Source: a virus. From it: DNA of 29,890 bases. This document shows, piece by piece, positions 9,701-17,452 of this stretch; the first letter of the stretch is position 1; the number at the start of each line of letters is the position of its first letter. The notes below the pieces were generated by a model. That model was given only the letters and a program-made list of their open reading frames with translations. It had not been told where the DNA came from and did not search any database. Position numbers and translations under genes: made by a program. Where the stretch lies: IMG/VR virus record IMGVR_UViG_3300012928_000027, positions 1 to 29,890 of that record; one strand, 5' to 3'.

Positions 9701-12700
9701 CAGATACCGATGTGGTAGATAATTCTCAGATTCTATACAGAGACAGTCGTTATAATAAAGATTATACTGTTTTTGGTATTGGATCAACTACTTTCTCAGT
9801 TTCGTTATCAGAAATTCCAGAAAAATTAAAATATACTCAAGATCAGTGTAAGACATTGAAGTATAGAACTACTTCAAAAAATGCTAAAGGTCCTATCAGC
9901 AAACTGAATATCCTTTATGGTGGATCAGAGTATAAGAAACTTCCAAGAGCAGTTGGAATTGTAACAGGAACAGCAATTGGTTGTGGTGAAAACGGAGTTA
10001 TTCGTCCTGATACGAATACAATCGGAAAACTTAATAGATTTAGAATTATTAATGAAGGATTTGAATATCCAATTGATAGAACTCTTCGCCCACAAGCAGA
10101 AATTCCATCACTGATTAGACTTTCTGGTTCCTTTAAGATTACTAACGTTGAGGTTATTAGTGGCGGTAAAAACTACCTTTCTGCCCCAGATGTTACCATC
10201 GTTAACATGTACACCAGAAAACCAGAAGCTTCTGGTACTCTTCAACTAACATCATCTTTCGATGGAAATACTATTATTAGTATTGATGTTTTAGATGAAC
10301 CAAAGGGTCTTGAAAATGTTGAGCATAGAATATTTACCGAAAGAAATAGTAATGGTATTTCTGTTGAGAAGATTGTTAGTTATAACAAATCTACTGGTAT
10401 CGTTGAACTTGAACTAACAACCCCACCAATTGGTGGATTTACTGAAGCACCATTTGAAGCAGGTGATAAGATCTTTGTTGAGGGTCTTATTAAGAAAGTT
10501 GTAACTTCTAATCTAGGTGTTGTTTCATCTCCAGGAAATGGATTCAATTCCAAAGATAATGATTATCAATTCTTTGAAGTTACTCAATTTATTAATTCTA
10601 ACCCAGCAGTTCTTAAGTATAACGTTGGAGAATTTACAGCAGACGCTGGTGATATTGAAGGAACTGGATCTACATTTGGTATTCAGAATCAATTCACTCA
10701 AATCATCAATAAGAAGAATTATCCAGTATTTGCATTAACATTAGAACCAAGTTTGTTCTTCATGTCAGAATCACTGAAGGTGAATGGTGTTGATAGTAAT
10801 TTAGTTGTTCAATCAACCTATGCCGACTTTATTAAAGTTCTTGGTGATTATCCCGTAAAAGAAGGCGATATACTTCTTGGCACCCTCTCTGGTGTTTCTG
10901 CTACGGTAAATGTTCTGGACACCAATACTGGCAGATATAAAATTTCTGCGGTTAATAAAGTTCGTTTTGGATGGGCAGATGATGTTGGAATGCTGAACAA
11001 TGACCTACAGGTCATGGGAAATAATGATTACTACCAGAATCTTTCATATACAATTAAGAGTCCACAAACTTGGGAAGAAATTAGAGACTTTGTTAATAAG
11101 ATGGTTCATCCCACAGGGATGAAGAATTTTGCTGATCTAGAGATTTTATCTGAAGCAAATGCTGGTGCCAATGTTGGTGACGATGCTTTTGTTTCTCCTG
11201 TACTAGATTTTGTTTCTGAAAGAAGAGTTGATACAATCAATACCTTTGATTTAGTTCTTGATTATGATCCAACCGTAGATTCATCTAGATTTATTCTTTT
11301 CCAGAATAAGAGATTGACTGATTATGTTGAATGTAGAACTAATAGAGTTCTACAAATTGATGATATTAGCGGACAGTTCTCAAGTTCTGAATTCAACAGA
11401 GATACATTTGTTGCTGCTGTAGAATATCCAATCACTAATTTCTATGGTAAATTCCTTGTTCAAGTTATTGATGATGAAAAAAGTAGTAGTCAATTAACTG
11501 AAGTTGTTGTTCTGAACGATTTTGACAACACCTACACGTTAGATAGAGCAACTCTGTTTACCGATGTAAAACTAGGAGACTTTAGTGGAACATTTGCAGA
11601 TAGTGGAGATCCATCACTCAGATTTGATCCTGATGATCCAAATGACTTTAACTACAATTTAAAAATCTACACTGATAACTTTGATGTTGCAAACGTTAAT
11701 GTTGGAACAGGATTTACCGATTTTGGATTTGGACGTATCAATGCAAAAGTTGAAACAGTTGGACCATCATCTGGTAATGGAATCTTAGGACCTTCTACAT
11801 CTGTATTTGAAGCACTTGCAAACCAATTTGACACATTCTATTCATATGCTCATGTTATAGATCTGGGAACAAACGCACAAGACTACTTTGAGATCGCAGC
11901 ACATAAAGATTCTGCAGATAATACCTTTACATCAGAACTATTCTTTGATACATCAAATACTAGTGTTTCTGGTTCTGGTATTGGAACATTCACAACGGTA
12001 GTTGAAAATGGTATTCTTAAATTAAATTATACTAATGAAAACAGTCCTAATAATGTTGCTGTAAGAGTAAAAACCGTTGGTATTGGATCTACTGCTGCTG
12101 GTATTGGAACTTTCAGATACTTAGTTGATGGTCAATTACCAGGGACTGAAAGAACTGCTAAGTTTGGAACATCATTTGAAAATGTAACTGGAATTGCTAC
12201 AGTTCTCACATATCCAATAGAAACTGAATCTTCTCATAAGGCACTTGTTAAAGTTTCTGCAGGAAGCACGGTCTCACTACACAATCTTTACTTAGTTTCT
12301 GACCAAACAAGAGTTACTCTCGAAGAATCACCATTCTTATCGGTTGGAACTAGCGTTGGTGTTGGTACGTTCTCAACAGAAGTTGATGGAACTAGTGTTA
12401 ATCTAATATTCCATCCAGACACTGCTTTTGCTTCTGATGTAGTTACTGTTCAGTTCTTCAATCAGACAATATATACGGATCAAGATCAGTTCAACTTCCC
12501 AGAAGATTTGGAGTATGGTAATGCTAATGAGAATATCTCTAATGCATTCTATGGTTCTATTAATAACTTCGGTAAGGATAGAACGGCATTCGATCTAAAC
12601 TATAAAGGAATACCAATTTATCAGAAGACATTTAACCCATCTCAAACCACAAATTGGGATAAAGCAACTGGTATATTCAGTATTGCTGACCATTTCTTTG

Positions 12701-15700
12701 AAACGGGTGAAGAACTAATCTACAAGCCATTCTCAACTCTTTCTGGAATTGCAGCAACATCTGTTGGTATTGGCACAACTACAGTAAGTGGAACAGTATT
12801 TACTGGTGATATTATTTCAGGATTCTCAACTATTACTGGTGTTTCTGCTGCAAGCACTTCATTGATCTTGTTGAACTCAGATGTTCTTGGATCAGGAATT
12901 GCAGCAAATACAACTGTAACAGGTATTGGAACTACAAATACTTTCTTTGTTGGTAATGTAGTTGCTGCTGGATCTTCTGTTATCACAGGTGTTGCAAATA
13001 CTGGTTTAATAAAAGTTGGATCTGGTATTTTCTCTGGTAATAATGTTGGAGTTGGAACAGTTGTTTCTGTTGGACTTAATTCTGTTACTTCTACAGAAGT
13101 AATTACTGGCGGTAACGATAGAATTTACTTTAGTGATGACATTAATTATGGTATTACAATCTCCAATGTAGGATCTGCTACAACATTCAGACAAACATAT
13201 ACAACTGGTATATCAACCGATATTATGCCAGAGAAAGTTTATGCTATTCGTGTATCGAAGGATAAGTTTAAACTTACTGGAACTGCTGGTGGAAGTGGAA
13301 TTGGATTCACATTTACAAGTGAAGGTTCTGGCAATCGCCATAAGTTGACGATGAAGAAGAAGTTGGAGAAGGCACTAATCACAGTTGATGGTGTTTCACA
13401 ATATCCTATCGCATTTACACCACTTTCGTTTGACTTAGATCAGAACACTACTGGTGGAAATGGAACTATTGGTGCTGGTGTAACATTCTTGAGACTATCT
13501 GGTATTTCATCTGTAAGACCAAGAGATATTCTAAAAATTGATGATGAGTTCCTCAATATTACTAACGTTGGATTAGCAACAACTGCAACTGGACCAATTA
13601 CTGGAATTGGAACAATCCCAGTTGTAAATGTAACTAGAGGATATGTTGGAACATCTGCAACTACACATACTGATGGTAGTAGTGTAAGAGTTTTCAAGGG
13701 ATCATTCAATATTGTTGAGAATAAGATTCACTTCACTGAAGCACCAGATGGTAAGGGTGATAATGATAAACTGAACGCAAGTCAACTATCTCTTCCAAAA
13801 TCTACCTTCAATGGTAGAGTATATCTACGCCAAGATTATACTGGAAATAGAGTTTATGATGACATCTCCCTAGGATTTAATGGAATTGGTAGAACATTCA
13901 GTGTATTCAATGAAGGAGAAAATGCTATAGGACTTGAGGCAGGAAGCAATATTGTATTCATTAACGATATCTTCCAAACTCCAAATACAACAAATAATAG
14001 TGGAAATAACTATGGATTTGAAGAATCTGCAGGAATCTCCAGTATAACGTTTACTGGAATTAAAGTTCCTGGAACAGATAGTATTCTAACTGTTGATTCC
14101 GATGTTAATCAGAATCAAATTCCAAGAGGTGGCGTTATTATTTCAGTTGCTTCTACTGGTGGATTGGGATATGCACCTTTAGTTGGTGCTCAAATTGATG
14201 CAGAAATCGGTGCTGGTAAATCAATCTCCAATATTGTTGGTATTCCAACTTATGGCAGAAAGGTTTATTCAATCAGTACTGCATCTTATGACAACGTTAC
14301 TGGTGTTCTTGAGATTACAACAGATGGCAACCATGGATTTATTGGACTGGATCAAAGAGCATTCCTTGAAAATCTAGAGTTCTCTTGTGCAGCACCGCAT
14401 GCTGGTGTTACCACAACAACATTCCCAGATAGTACACAAGGATTTGATTATCCAATCCTAGGAATTACTTCAGGAACTACATTTAGAACAAATGTTGGTG
14501 TTTCTACAATTCCTCACACATTTGTTGGATTTGGTTCAGTTCGTGAATATTTCAATAATAACAGACACAACTTTGGTTCTGGTTATAGAGGACAAGTTGG
14601 AGTTGCTGTTACTGATGAAATTTATGTACATAAGTTTGTAAGAGCAGCAGCAAATTCTGTTACTGGCACTGGTGGGCCATTCACTCCAACGAATGCTGTT
14701 TATGATTCGCTTGCTGGTACTCTTACCCTAACAATTCCATCACATGGAAGATCAAGCGGTAATGTACAACTAGTTCAGGATGCATTTGTATTCACCTGCT
14801 CCAGAGATAATCATAGAACTGAGCACACATATCCAAGAGCAACAGACCCCGCAGGAGGCAATGTAAACGTTGCAATTACTGTAATCGATGCCAATACTAT
14901 ATCAGTTCCTGTTGGTGTTGGTGGAGGCGCTGGTACAGGTGCTGTAATTACTGCTGAGGTTGTTGCTAATACACAAAGATTTGAATCTGCATCTGCAAAT
15001 GCAATCAATGTACAAAGTGGTTCTGAAAGTGGAAATGAAAAGACACCGATTACTGGTACAACATATGATCCAGAAACTGGAATTCTGAATATTACAGTAA
15101 CTGGTCATGGACTATCAACAAATGACACGATCACAATTGATGCTGGATCACTGGTATTCAGTTGTGCTAGGGATAACTTCCAAACACTACATCCATATCC
15201 TCGCGCAGGAAAAGATCCTATTGCTGGTGTAACTACTGCAGTTACAGTTGTTGACGCAGATAACTTCACTATCAATGCTGGACATTCTCCAGCACATACT
15301 GGTGGTTCGTTGTTCTTTACAATTACTGATGGTGGTTCTAATTATGTAAACCCAATTATTAGTGTTGACGATCCATCTTATGAAAATCTTAGATTCACTG
15401 GTATATCCAGATTGGGTCTTGGAAATACATCAACAACTGGTATTGGTTTATCAATGACTTTTGATCTTGCACCAAACAGCAGCACTGTTGGTATTGGAAC
15501 AAGTATGTTTGAAGTTAAGGAATATACCATCACAAAACCAGGTTATTCCTTCAGATTGAATGATGTATTTGAACCAGTTGGATTGGTTACTGACTACAGA
15601 TTAATTGATGTAATTGATCCTATTACATTCACGGTAACCGAAGTATTCTCAGATTCATTCTCATCTATTCAACTTGGTGAATTTGATTACATTGATAGTA

Positions 15701-17424
15701 TTGCAAATCTTCAAGATGGTAATAGAAAGAGATTCCCACTATTCTTCAATAATCAACTACTAAGTTTCCAGAAAGACATTTCTGATGTAACATCATCACT
15801 AATCGATTTTGATACTATTCTCCTAATTTATGTAAACGGTGTAATGCAGGAACCAAAAGTTTCCTACACCTTTGAGGGTGGTACTACATTCAGATTCAGT
15901 GAAGCACCCAAGAAAGATGATAAAATTGACATCTTCTTCTACAGAGGAACTAGAGCTGTTGATAGTGTGCAGGTTGATGTTCCTGAAACTATCAAACCAG
16001 GTGATAATCTCCACATTCTCAAGAATGATGGTAACTCAACTACTGTTAGCCAGACACCAAGAATTGTAAGTAGCATTCTTTCTTCTGATATTGTTGAAAC
16101 AGGAATTTATCTTGGTGATGGTATTGATGAAAACAACTTCAAACCTGTTGATTGGTCTAAGCAAAAGAGAGATCTCTTCATTAATGATTTAGTTGAATCT
16201 AAAGCAAGAGATTCTATTGAAGGTATGGTTTTCCCAACCGCAAAAGTTATTAAGAACTTCCTGAGTACAGATGAAGAAATCTTCGTAGATGATGCACAAT
16301 TCTTCAACTATGAAGAAAATGAATCTACTGTTGAGATTCAATCAGTTAATGGTTTGTTAATTGTTGATCGCCAAGATCCAGTTGGTGCTGGTTTATCCGC
16401 AACAGTTTCTGGACTTGGAACCATTTCTTCAATTGATGTTCTCAGTGGTGGTAGTGGATATACACCTAACTCAACTGTAACATTAAGAATTGGAAAACCA
16501 GTTGGTGGTATTGGAACAGTATTTAAGGCAGACATTATTGATAGAGTTGGAACTCTGGGTATTGGATCTGATGTAATTATCGGAATTAGTACAGAATCAC
16601 TAGAGATCGGTCAAACAATAAAAGAAATTCCTAATATCTTCGATACATCCACAACAATCATTGGACTTGCTGGTACAGATGGTGGCAACATTACTCTCAG
16701 CAAATCTGCATCAAATACTGCAGAACTTGTAAATGGATTTGAGTTTGGTAGATATCAAGATCAAGAACTCGCAGAAGCAACTGCTTCGGTTAATTCATCT
16801 GGTATCGTAACTCTCACTTCAGTTACAACTGTTGGTGCTGGATATACTGGGGATACGCTACCTGCGGTTATTGCACCTCTTCCAAATATGCAATCAGAAT
16901 TAATTTCTGGAATCAGATTTGTTGATGGATTTGCAGGTATTATTACTGGAATTGGAACAACTGCTGGTACTGGCGGCAATTCACTGGCACTCAGATTTGA
17001 TATTGCATTCGACGCCAATACAAACTTTGAATCTTTACAAGTTGGATATCCAATTAAGGTTACTCAAACTGGCATTGGAAATGGTATTACATCAATTGAC
17101 GGTCAAGATAGTTCTACTGTTGGTATTGGATCAACCTTTGTTGACAATATATACTATGTACATGCGATTTCCAAGGACGCATTTACCGGTATTATTACCA
17201 GTAACATTCTTTCTACAACTAGCAACGTTGTTGCAATCTCAAGTGATTTTGCTGGAAGATTCTCCTGGGGTAGATTGGCAGGATTTACAAGATCCTCTGG
17301 ATCAATCTCAATCGCTGTTACTGGATTAAATGTTGATTCTGGACTATCAACATTCCCATCTTTCCAAAGACGTGGATTTGGACTGAGAGACATTGGTGCT
17401 CTCAGAAAAGAGTTTCCCAGTTAA
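3766..17424 (+). CDS. gp7: Giant gp7-like baseplate wedge protein, 4552 aa
   Basis: This is one uninterrupted frame between gp6 and gp8, the slot of T4 gene 7 (1032 aa), so it is over four times the T4 length. The conserved core includes PKAVDFLRQYY near residue 30, FYQSKGTDESFRILFNVLYG at 199-218, and WEEIRDFVNKMVHPTGMKNF near 2436-2456. Between and after these lie beta-rich modules: GxGY repeats (about 730-1130), HG-x-x-GD...YYV modules (about 600, 845, 970, 1815), a YHYH-type domain (about 1220-1352), a low-complexity solenoid-like stretch (about 2985-3120), and three cysteine/YPR repeats (Cys 3541, 3678, 3800). Next is a conserved C-terminal segment (about 3965-4190) with IYVNGVMQEP and GTRAVDSVQ. 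The end reads FQRRGFGLRDIGALRKEFPS. gp7 in T4 is the wedge scaffold with gp6 and binds gp10. The wedge role is inferred from position and core motifs; the extra modules probably reach the virion surface. No signal peptide or catalytic site is certain. Confidence 0.75.
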   Translation: MISTGFESRVKIQQIVDNQLPEFILSESPKAVDFLRQYYISQEFQGGPVDIAENLDQYLNLNNLTQEVIAGFTSTTSAISTTDTTISVETTKGFPREYGLFKIDDEIFTYTGITTNSFTGCVRGFSGITTYSNNINPEELIFSTSSASNHDSVSKVSNLSALFLKEFYRKIKVLLAPGFEDVDFVSNLDVNSFIKQIRNFYQSKGTDESFRILFNVLYGTTPKILNLEEFLLKPSSAEYRRRQTLITEVLEGDPNKLPGQMLKSSDQTAAGPISEVEIITRNLKTFYKIQLFSGYNEQSLIEGEFKITPSTNATDEVSVGSSIITVDSTVGFDTSGKLFIGNDIVSYDNKNINQFFGVTGGTGIGVSVGISTADRIYAETTVFGFEEGDPNNQVNLRVTGILSDLEETEDYTLLLEEDKIPVRNLGEEIKNNNLDKKQFVFNTWLYNVRTRYEIDSFSNNEVTLFEEPDKSSLKVGDRVDILNRGGEDLVLVNVQVDAISGTLVTLDTNITGVAANTRLSIRRRYEYAESSPLALSGDRLLANVQNVYNEDDKFHYMASNSLPSYQITKNISTADIEITANSNISSIFGGQSSVTALFTTLSFANDVPFITGDAVIYHTTATDDISGLVSGRTYYVELVGNSKNTIRLFNARSFINTTKYVEFRTYTTASTHSFTLKQHYNKSLSFKQALSKFPIEPNIQSGNNKKTKSGQIGALINGVEVLSYKSDDYIYFGPLADVNIFNGGSGYDVINPPTVKVNPPTAGIGTTALVQAVVRGSFSEVKVDPQNFNINRVLSVTAKGGNGSGAELEAVVVRKFRELPFNASQVGVAATGGIDVTDDTLTFTLEHNLASGQAIVYNPSGNTPLGIGSFKGSNADSGRSLINGSVYYPQVVNTKSIFLYETLNDYNAGINTVGFTTIGTGGMHKFRILEEKNVISEIKVVKPGSGYENRKLKVKPSGISTVHNKVTFENHGFNDKDLVQYSFDGSAISGLSTSNQYYVLKIDDNNFRLSDAGSVNVSAATTEYNRRNFIKFDSTGTGFQNFAFPPVTLEINAEYVGAGNTITATPIVTGEIVDLYLYDEGTDYGSDIFNFHKRPIVKIDSGNGAQLKAILRDGRIIAVDVQNGGKGYTAAPELSVRGVGNGAKLRAIVTDGKVTSVIILNEGTNYEEKSTVIVPISPGRNCVIEADVRRLAVNNESRFGSEKLIEFGDNLSYGVVGYSTDREGDAFDDPNTDTGHSPVIGWAYDGNPIYGPYAYEDPSDDNSNIRILETGYSSDLSNIKNRPPETAFPLGFFVEDHKFDDSGDLDIHNGRFAKTPEFPNGIYAYYVGINSEVGSSGAMDPVFPYFIGDTYRSEPITTQLDQSFDFNGSTLVRNTFPYRVSKPNSGSDFLLESNEFQNQVSVVESASSGTVDSLGIINPGSNYMIGNSIVFDNSGTAGGGATAEVVEIEGNNVVDIETTFLSYENSVIIRESSDTVRVHTNQKHDLINGDRIQIGSATTFVSGLVDNHIIGVGTATGSLSIAIESNSGVTSDIYPTSVSPRIAPGTTIGIGTELLTVLNIFDNVLRVKREDQGIAHAIGSTITYYEDSFTIPLETENFESFKNFKTYFNPVESVGIGTTSGFEYSQDISVGVSPKSISLPHQAIYIPNHRFKTGQKLVINKPTSTNSLTVAITSTSNTFNLPKSGLTEDVYVVNKGKDFIGIVTQVGLTTNSGGLFFPTSTASDNYEYYFETQESSLTATAKEIITTVSISTVHGLEFGDKISLDVVPNLTLGQYGESDTYSGRRQLSEIAIKYDSNFDKILINPIGFSSSSVSTTNNTLGLGSHGLVTGDKVFYSATDDVAAGLTTGPYYVFRKDDANIQLAETEIDVFANPPTIVSIGSTGGANQELSMINPRIDVTNNNTVFFDVSDSSLDDYNLKLYYDADLANEFVSSGSTSEFSFETLVTSAGIATSHQIKFGNNLPTKLFYTLEKDGVDIKPDTDVVDNSQILYRDSRYNKDYTVFGIGSTTFSVSLSEIPEKLKYTQDQCKTLKYRTTSKNAKGPISKLNILYGGSEYKKLPRAVGIVTGTAIGCGENGVIRPDTNTIGKLNRFRIINEGFEYPIDRTLRPQAEIPSLIRLSGSFKITNVEVISGGKNYLSAPDVTIVNMYTRKPEASGTLQLTSSFDGNTIISIDVLDEPKGLENVEHRIFTERNSNGISVEKIVSYNKSTGIVELELTTPPIGGFTEAPFEAGDKIFVEGLIKKVVTSNLGVVSSPGNGFNSKDNDYQFFEVTQFINSNPAVLKYNVGEFTADAGDIEGTGSTFGIQNQFTQIINKKNYPVFALTLEPSLFFMSESLKVNGVDSNLVVQSTYADFIKVLGDYPVKEGDILLGTLSGVSATVNVLDTNTGRYKISAVNKVRFGWADDVGMLNNDLQVMGNNDYYQNLSYTIKSPQTWEEIRDFVNKMVHPTGMKNFADLEILSEANAGANVGDDAFVSPVLDFVSERRVDTINTFDLVLDYDPTVDSSRFILFQNKRLTDYVECRTNRVLQIDDISGQFSSSEFNRDTFVAAVEYPITNFYGKFLVQVIDDEKSSSQLTEVVVLNDFDNTYTLDRATLFTDVKLGDFSGTFADSGDPSLRFDPDDPNDFNYNLKIYTDNFDVANVNVGTGFTDFGFGRINAKVETVGPSSGNGILGPSTSVFEALANQFDTFYSYAHVIDLGTNAQDYFEIAAHKDSADNTFTSELFFDTSNTSVSGSGIGTFTTVVENGILKLNYTNENSPNNVAVRVKTVGIGSTAAGIGTFRYLVDGQLPGTERTAKFGTSFENVTGIATVLTYPIETESSHKALVKVSAGSTVSLHNLYLVSDQTRVTLEESPFLSVGTSVGVGTFSTEVDGTSVNLIFHPDTAFASDVVTVQFFNQTIYTDQDQFNFPEDLEYGNANENISNAFYGSINNFGKDRTAFDLNYKGIPIYQKTFNPSQTTNWDKATGIFSIADHFFETGEELIYKPFSTLSGIAATSVGIGTTTVSGTVFTGDIISGFSTITGVSAASTSLILLNSDVLGSGIAANTTVTGIGTTNTFFVGNVVAAGSSVITGVANTGLIKVGSGIFSGNNVGVGTVVSVGLNSVTSTEVITGGNDRIYFSDDINYGITISNVGSATTFRQTYTTGISTDIMPEKVYAIRVSKDKFKLTGTAGGSGIGFTFTSEGSGNRHKLTMKKKLEKALITVDGVSQYPIAFTPLSFDLDQNTTGGNGTIGAGVTFLRLSGISSVRPRDILKIDDEFLNITNVGLATTATGPITGIGTIPVVNVTRGYVGTSATTHTDGSSVRVFKGSFNIVENKIHFTEAPDGKGDNDKLNASQLSLPKSTFNGRVYLRQDYTGNRVYDDISLGFNGIGRTFSVFNEGENAIGLEAGSNIVFINDIFQTPNTTNNSGNNYGFEESAGISSITFTGIKVPGTDSILTVDSDVNQNQIPRGGVIISVASTGGLGYAPLVGAQIDAEIGAGKSISNIVGIPTYGRKVYSISTASYDNVTGVLEITTDGNHGFIGLDQRAFLENLEFSCAAPHAGVTTTTFPDSTQGFDYPILGITSGTTFRTNVGVSTIPHTFVGFGSVREYFNNNRHNFGSGYRGQVGVAVTDEIYVHKFVRAAANSVTGTGGPFTPTNAVYDSLAGTLTLTIPSHGRSSGNVQLVQDAFVFTCSRDNHRTEHTYPRATDPAGGNVNVAITVIDANTISVPVGVGGGAGTGAVITAEVVANTQRFESASANAINVQSGSESGNEKTPITGTTYDPETGILNITVTGHGLSTNDTITIDAGSLVFSCARDNFQTLHPYPRAGKDPIAGVTTAVTVVDADNFTINAGHSPAHTGGSLFFTITDGGSNYVNPIISVDDPSYENLRFTGISRLGLGNTSTTGIGLSMTFDLAPNSSTVGIGTSMFEVKEYTITKPGYSFRLNDVFEPVGLVTDYRLIDVIDPITFTVTEVFSDSFSSIQLGEFDYIDSIANLQDGNRKRFPLFFNNQLLSFQKDISDVTSSLIDFDTILLIYVNGVMQEPKVSYTFEGGTTFRFSEAPKKDDKIDIFFYRGTRAVDSVQVDVPETIKPGDNLHILKNDGNSTTVSQTPRIVSSILSSDIVETGIYLGDGIDENNFKPVDWSKQKRDLFINDLVESKARDSIEGMVFPTAKVIKNFLSTDEEIFVDDAQFFNYEENESTVEIQSVNGLLIVDRQDPVGAGLSATVSGLGTISSIDVLSGGSGYTPNSTVTLRIGKPVGGIGTVFKADIIDRVGTLGIGSDVIIGISTESLEIGQTIKEIPNIFDTSTTIIGLAGTDGGNITLSKSASNTAELVNGFEFGRYQDQELAEATASVNSSGIVTLTSVTTVGAGYTGDTLPAVIAPLPNMQSELISGIRFVDGFAGIITGIGTTAGTGGNSLALRFDIAFDANTNFESLQVGYPIKVTQTGIGNGITSIDGQDSSTVGIGSTFVDNIYYVHAISKDAFTGIITSNILSTTSNVVAISSDFAGRFSWGRLAGFTRSSGSISIAVTGLNVDSGLSTFPSFQRRGFGLRDIGALRKEFPS
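7424..7821 (+). other. YHYH-type domain inside the gp7-like protein
   Basis: Residues about 1220-1352 of the giant protein read like a complete YHYH domain: HSPVIGWAYDGNPIYGPY from residue 1236, then ILETGYSS, GFFVEDHKFDDSGDLDIHNG, RFAKTPEFPNGIYAYYV, and PVFPYFIGDTY near 1342. The known family is found in secreted or surface bacterial and algal proteins and as an insert in some phage structural proteins, and its biochemical role is unsettled. The order and spacing of the glycine/proline/aromatic motifs match what I know of the family. Flanking segments are ordinary tail beta modules, so this looks like an inserted cassette. Confidence 0.8.
14269..15300 (+). repeat. Three successive Cys/YPR repeats in the gp7-like protein
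   Basis: Three related units are visible. Each opens with YD-x(2-3)-G-x-L-x-I/L-T followed by an HG turn, then a V/L-F-x-C strand (FSCAAPH, FTCSRDNH, FSCARDNF) with Cys 3541, 3678 and 3800, a (T/H)-x-Y-P-R-A-x-x-DP segment, and a V-x-D-A-N/D strand. Spacing of the cysteines is 137 and 122 residues. Unit 1 is the most divergent (FPDSTQGFDYP in place of YPRA..DP). I recall comparable units in other marine phage tail proteins; their function is not known to me. Confidence 0.75.
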
Positions 17425-17426
17425 CT

Positions 17427-17434
17427 TATAAATA
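17427..17434 (+). promoter_or_regulatory. T4-type late promoter upstream of gp8
   Basis: A perfect TATAAATA, followed by TAG, starts two bases after the stop of the giant gene and 26 bases before the gp8 ATG, within a 28-base gap. It matches the sites at 1457 and 26452 and very likely starts the transcript covering gp8 and the DUF4815 gene. Confidence 0.85.
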
Positions 17435-17452
17435 TAGAAAAAAGCTAGTAAT

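Noticed and set aside
12720-13200. Possible CRISPR-like or tandem DNA repeat
   Set aside because: Repeats are imperfect, in codon phase and differ in spacing; they reflect protein repeats, not a repeat-spacer array.
16919-17329. 136-aa Leu-rich + strand frame within the giant gene
   Set aside because: The Leu/Gln-rich product arises from reading the repetitive Gly/Thr codons out of frame; no start signal and the main frame is conserved in style.
17425-17452. Search for a terminator after the giant gene
   Set aside because: The gap holds only a late promoter and A-rich leader; no stem-loop with a U-run is visible. The same holds for 26457-26494.
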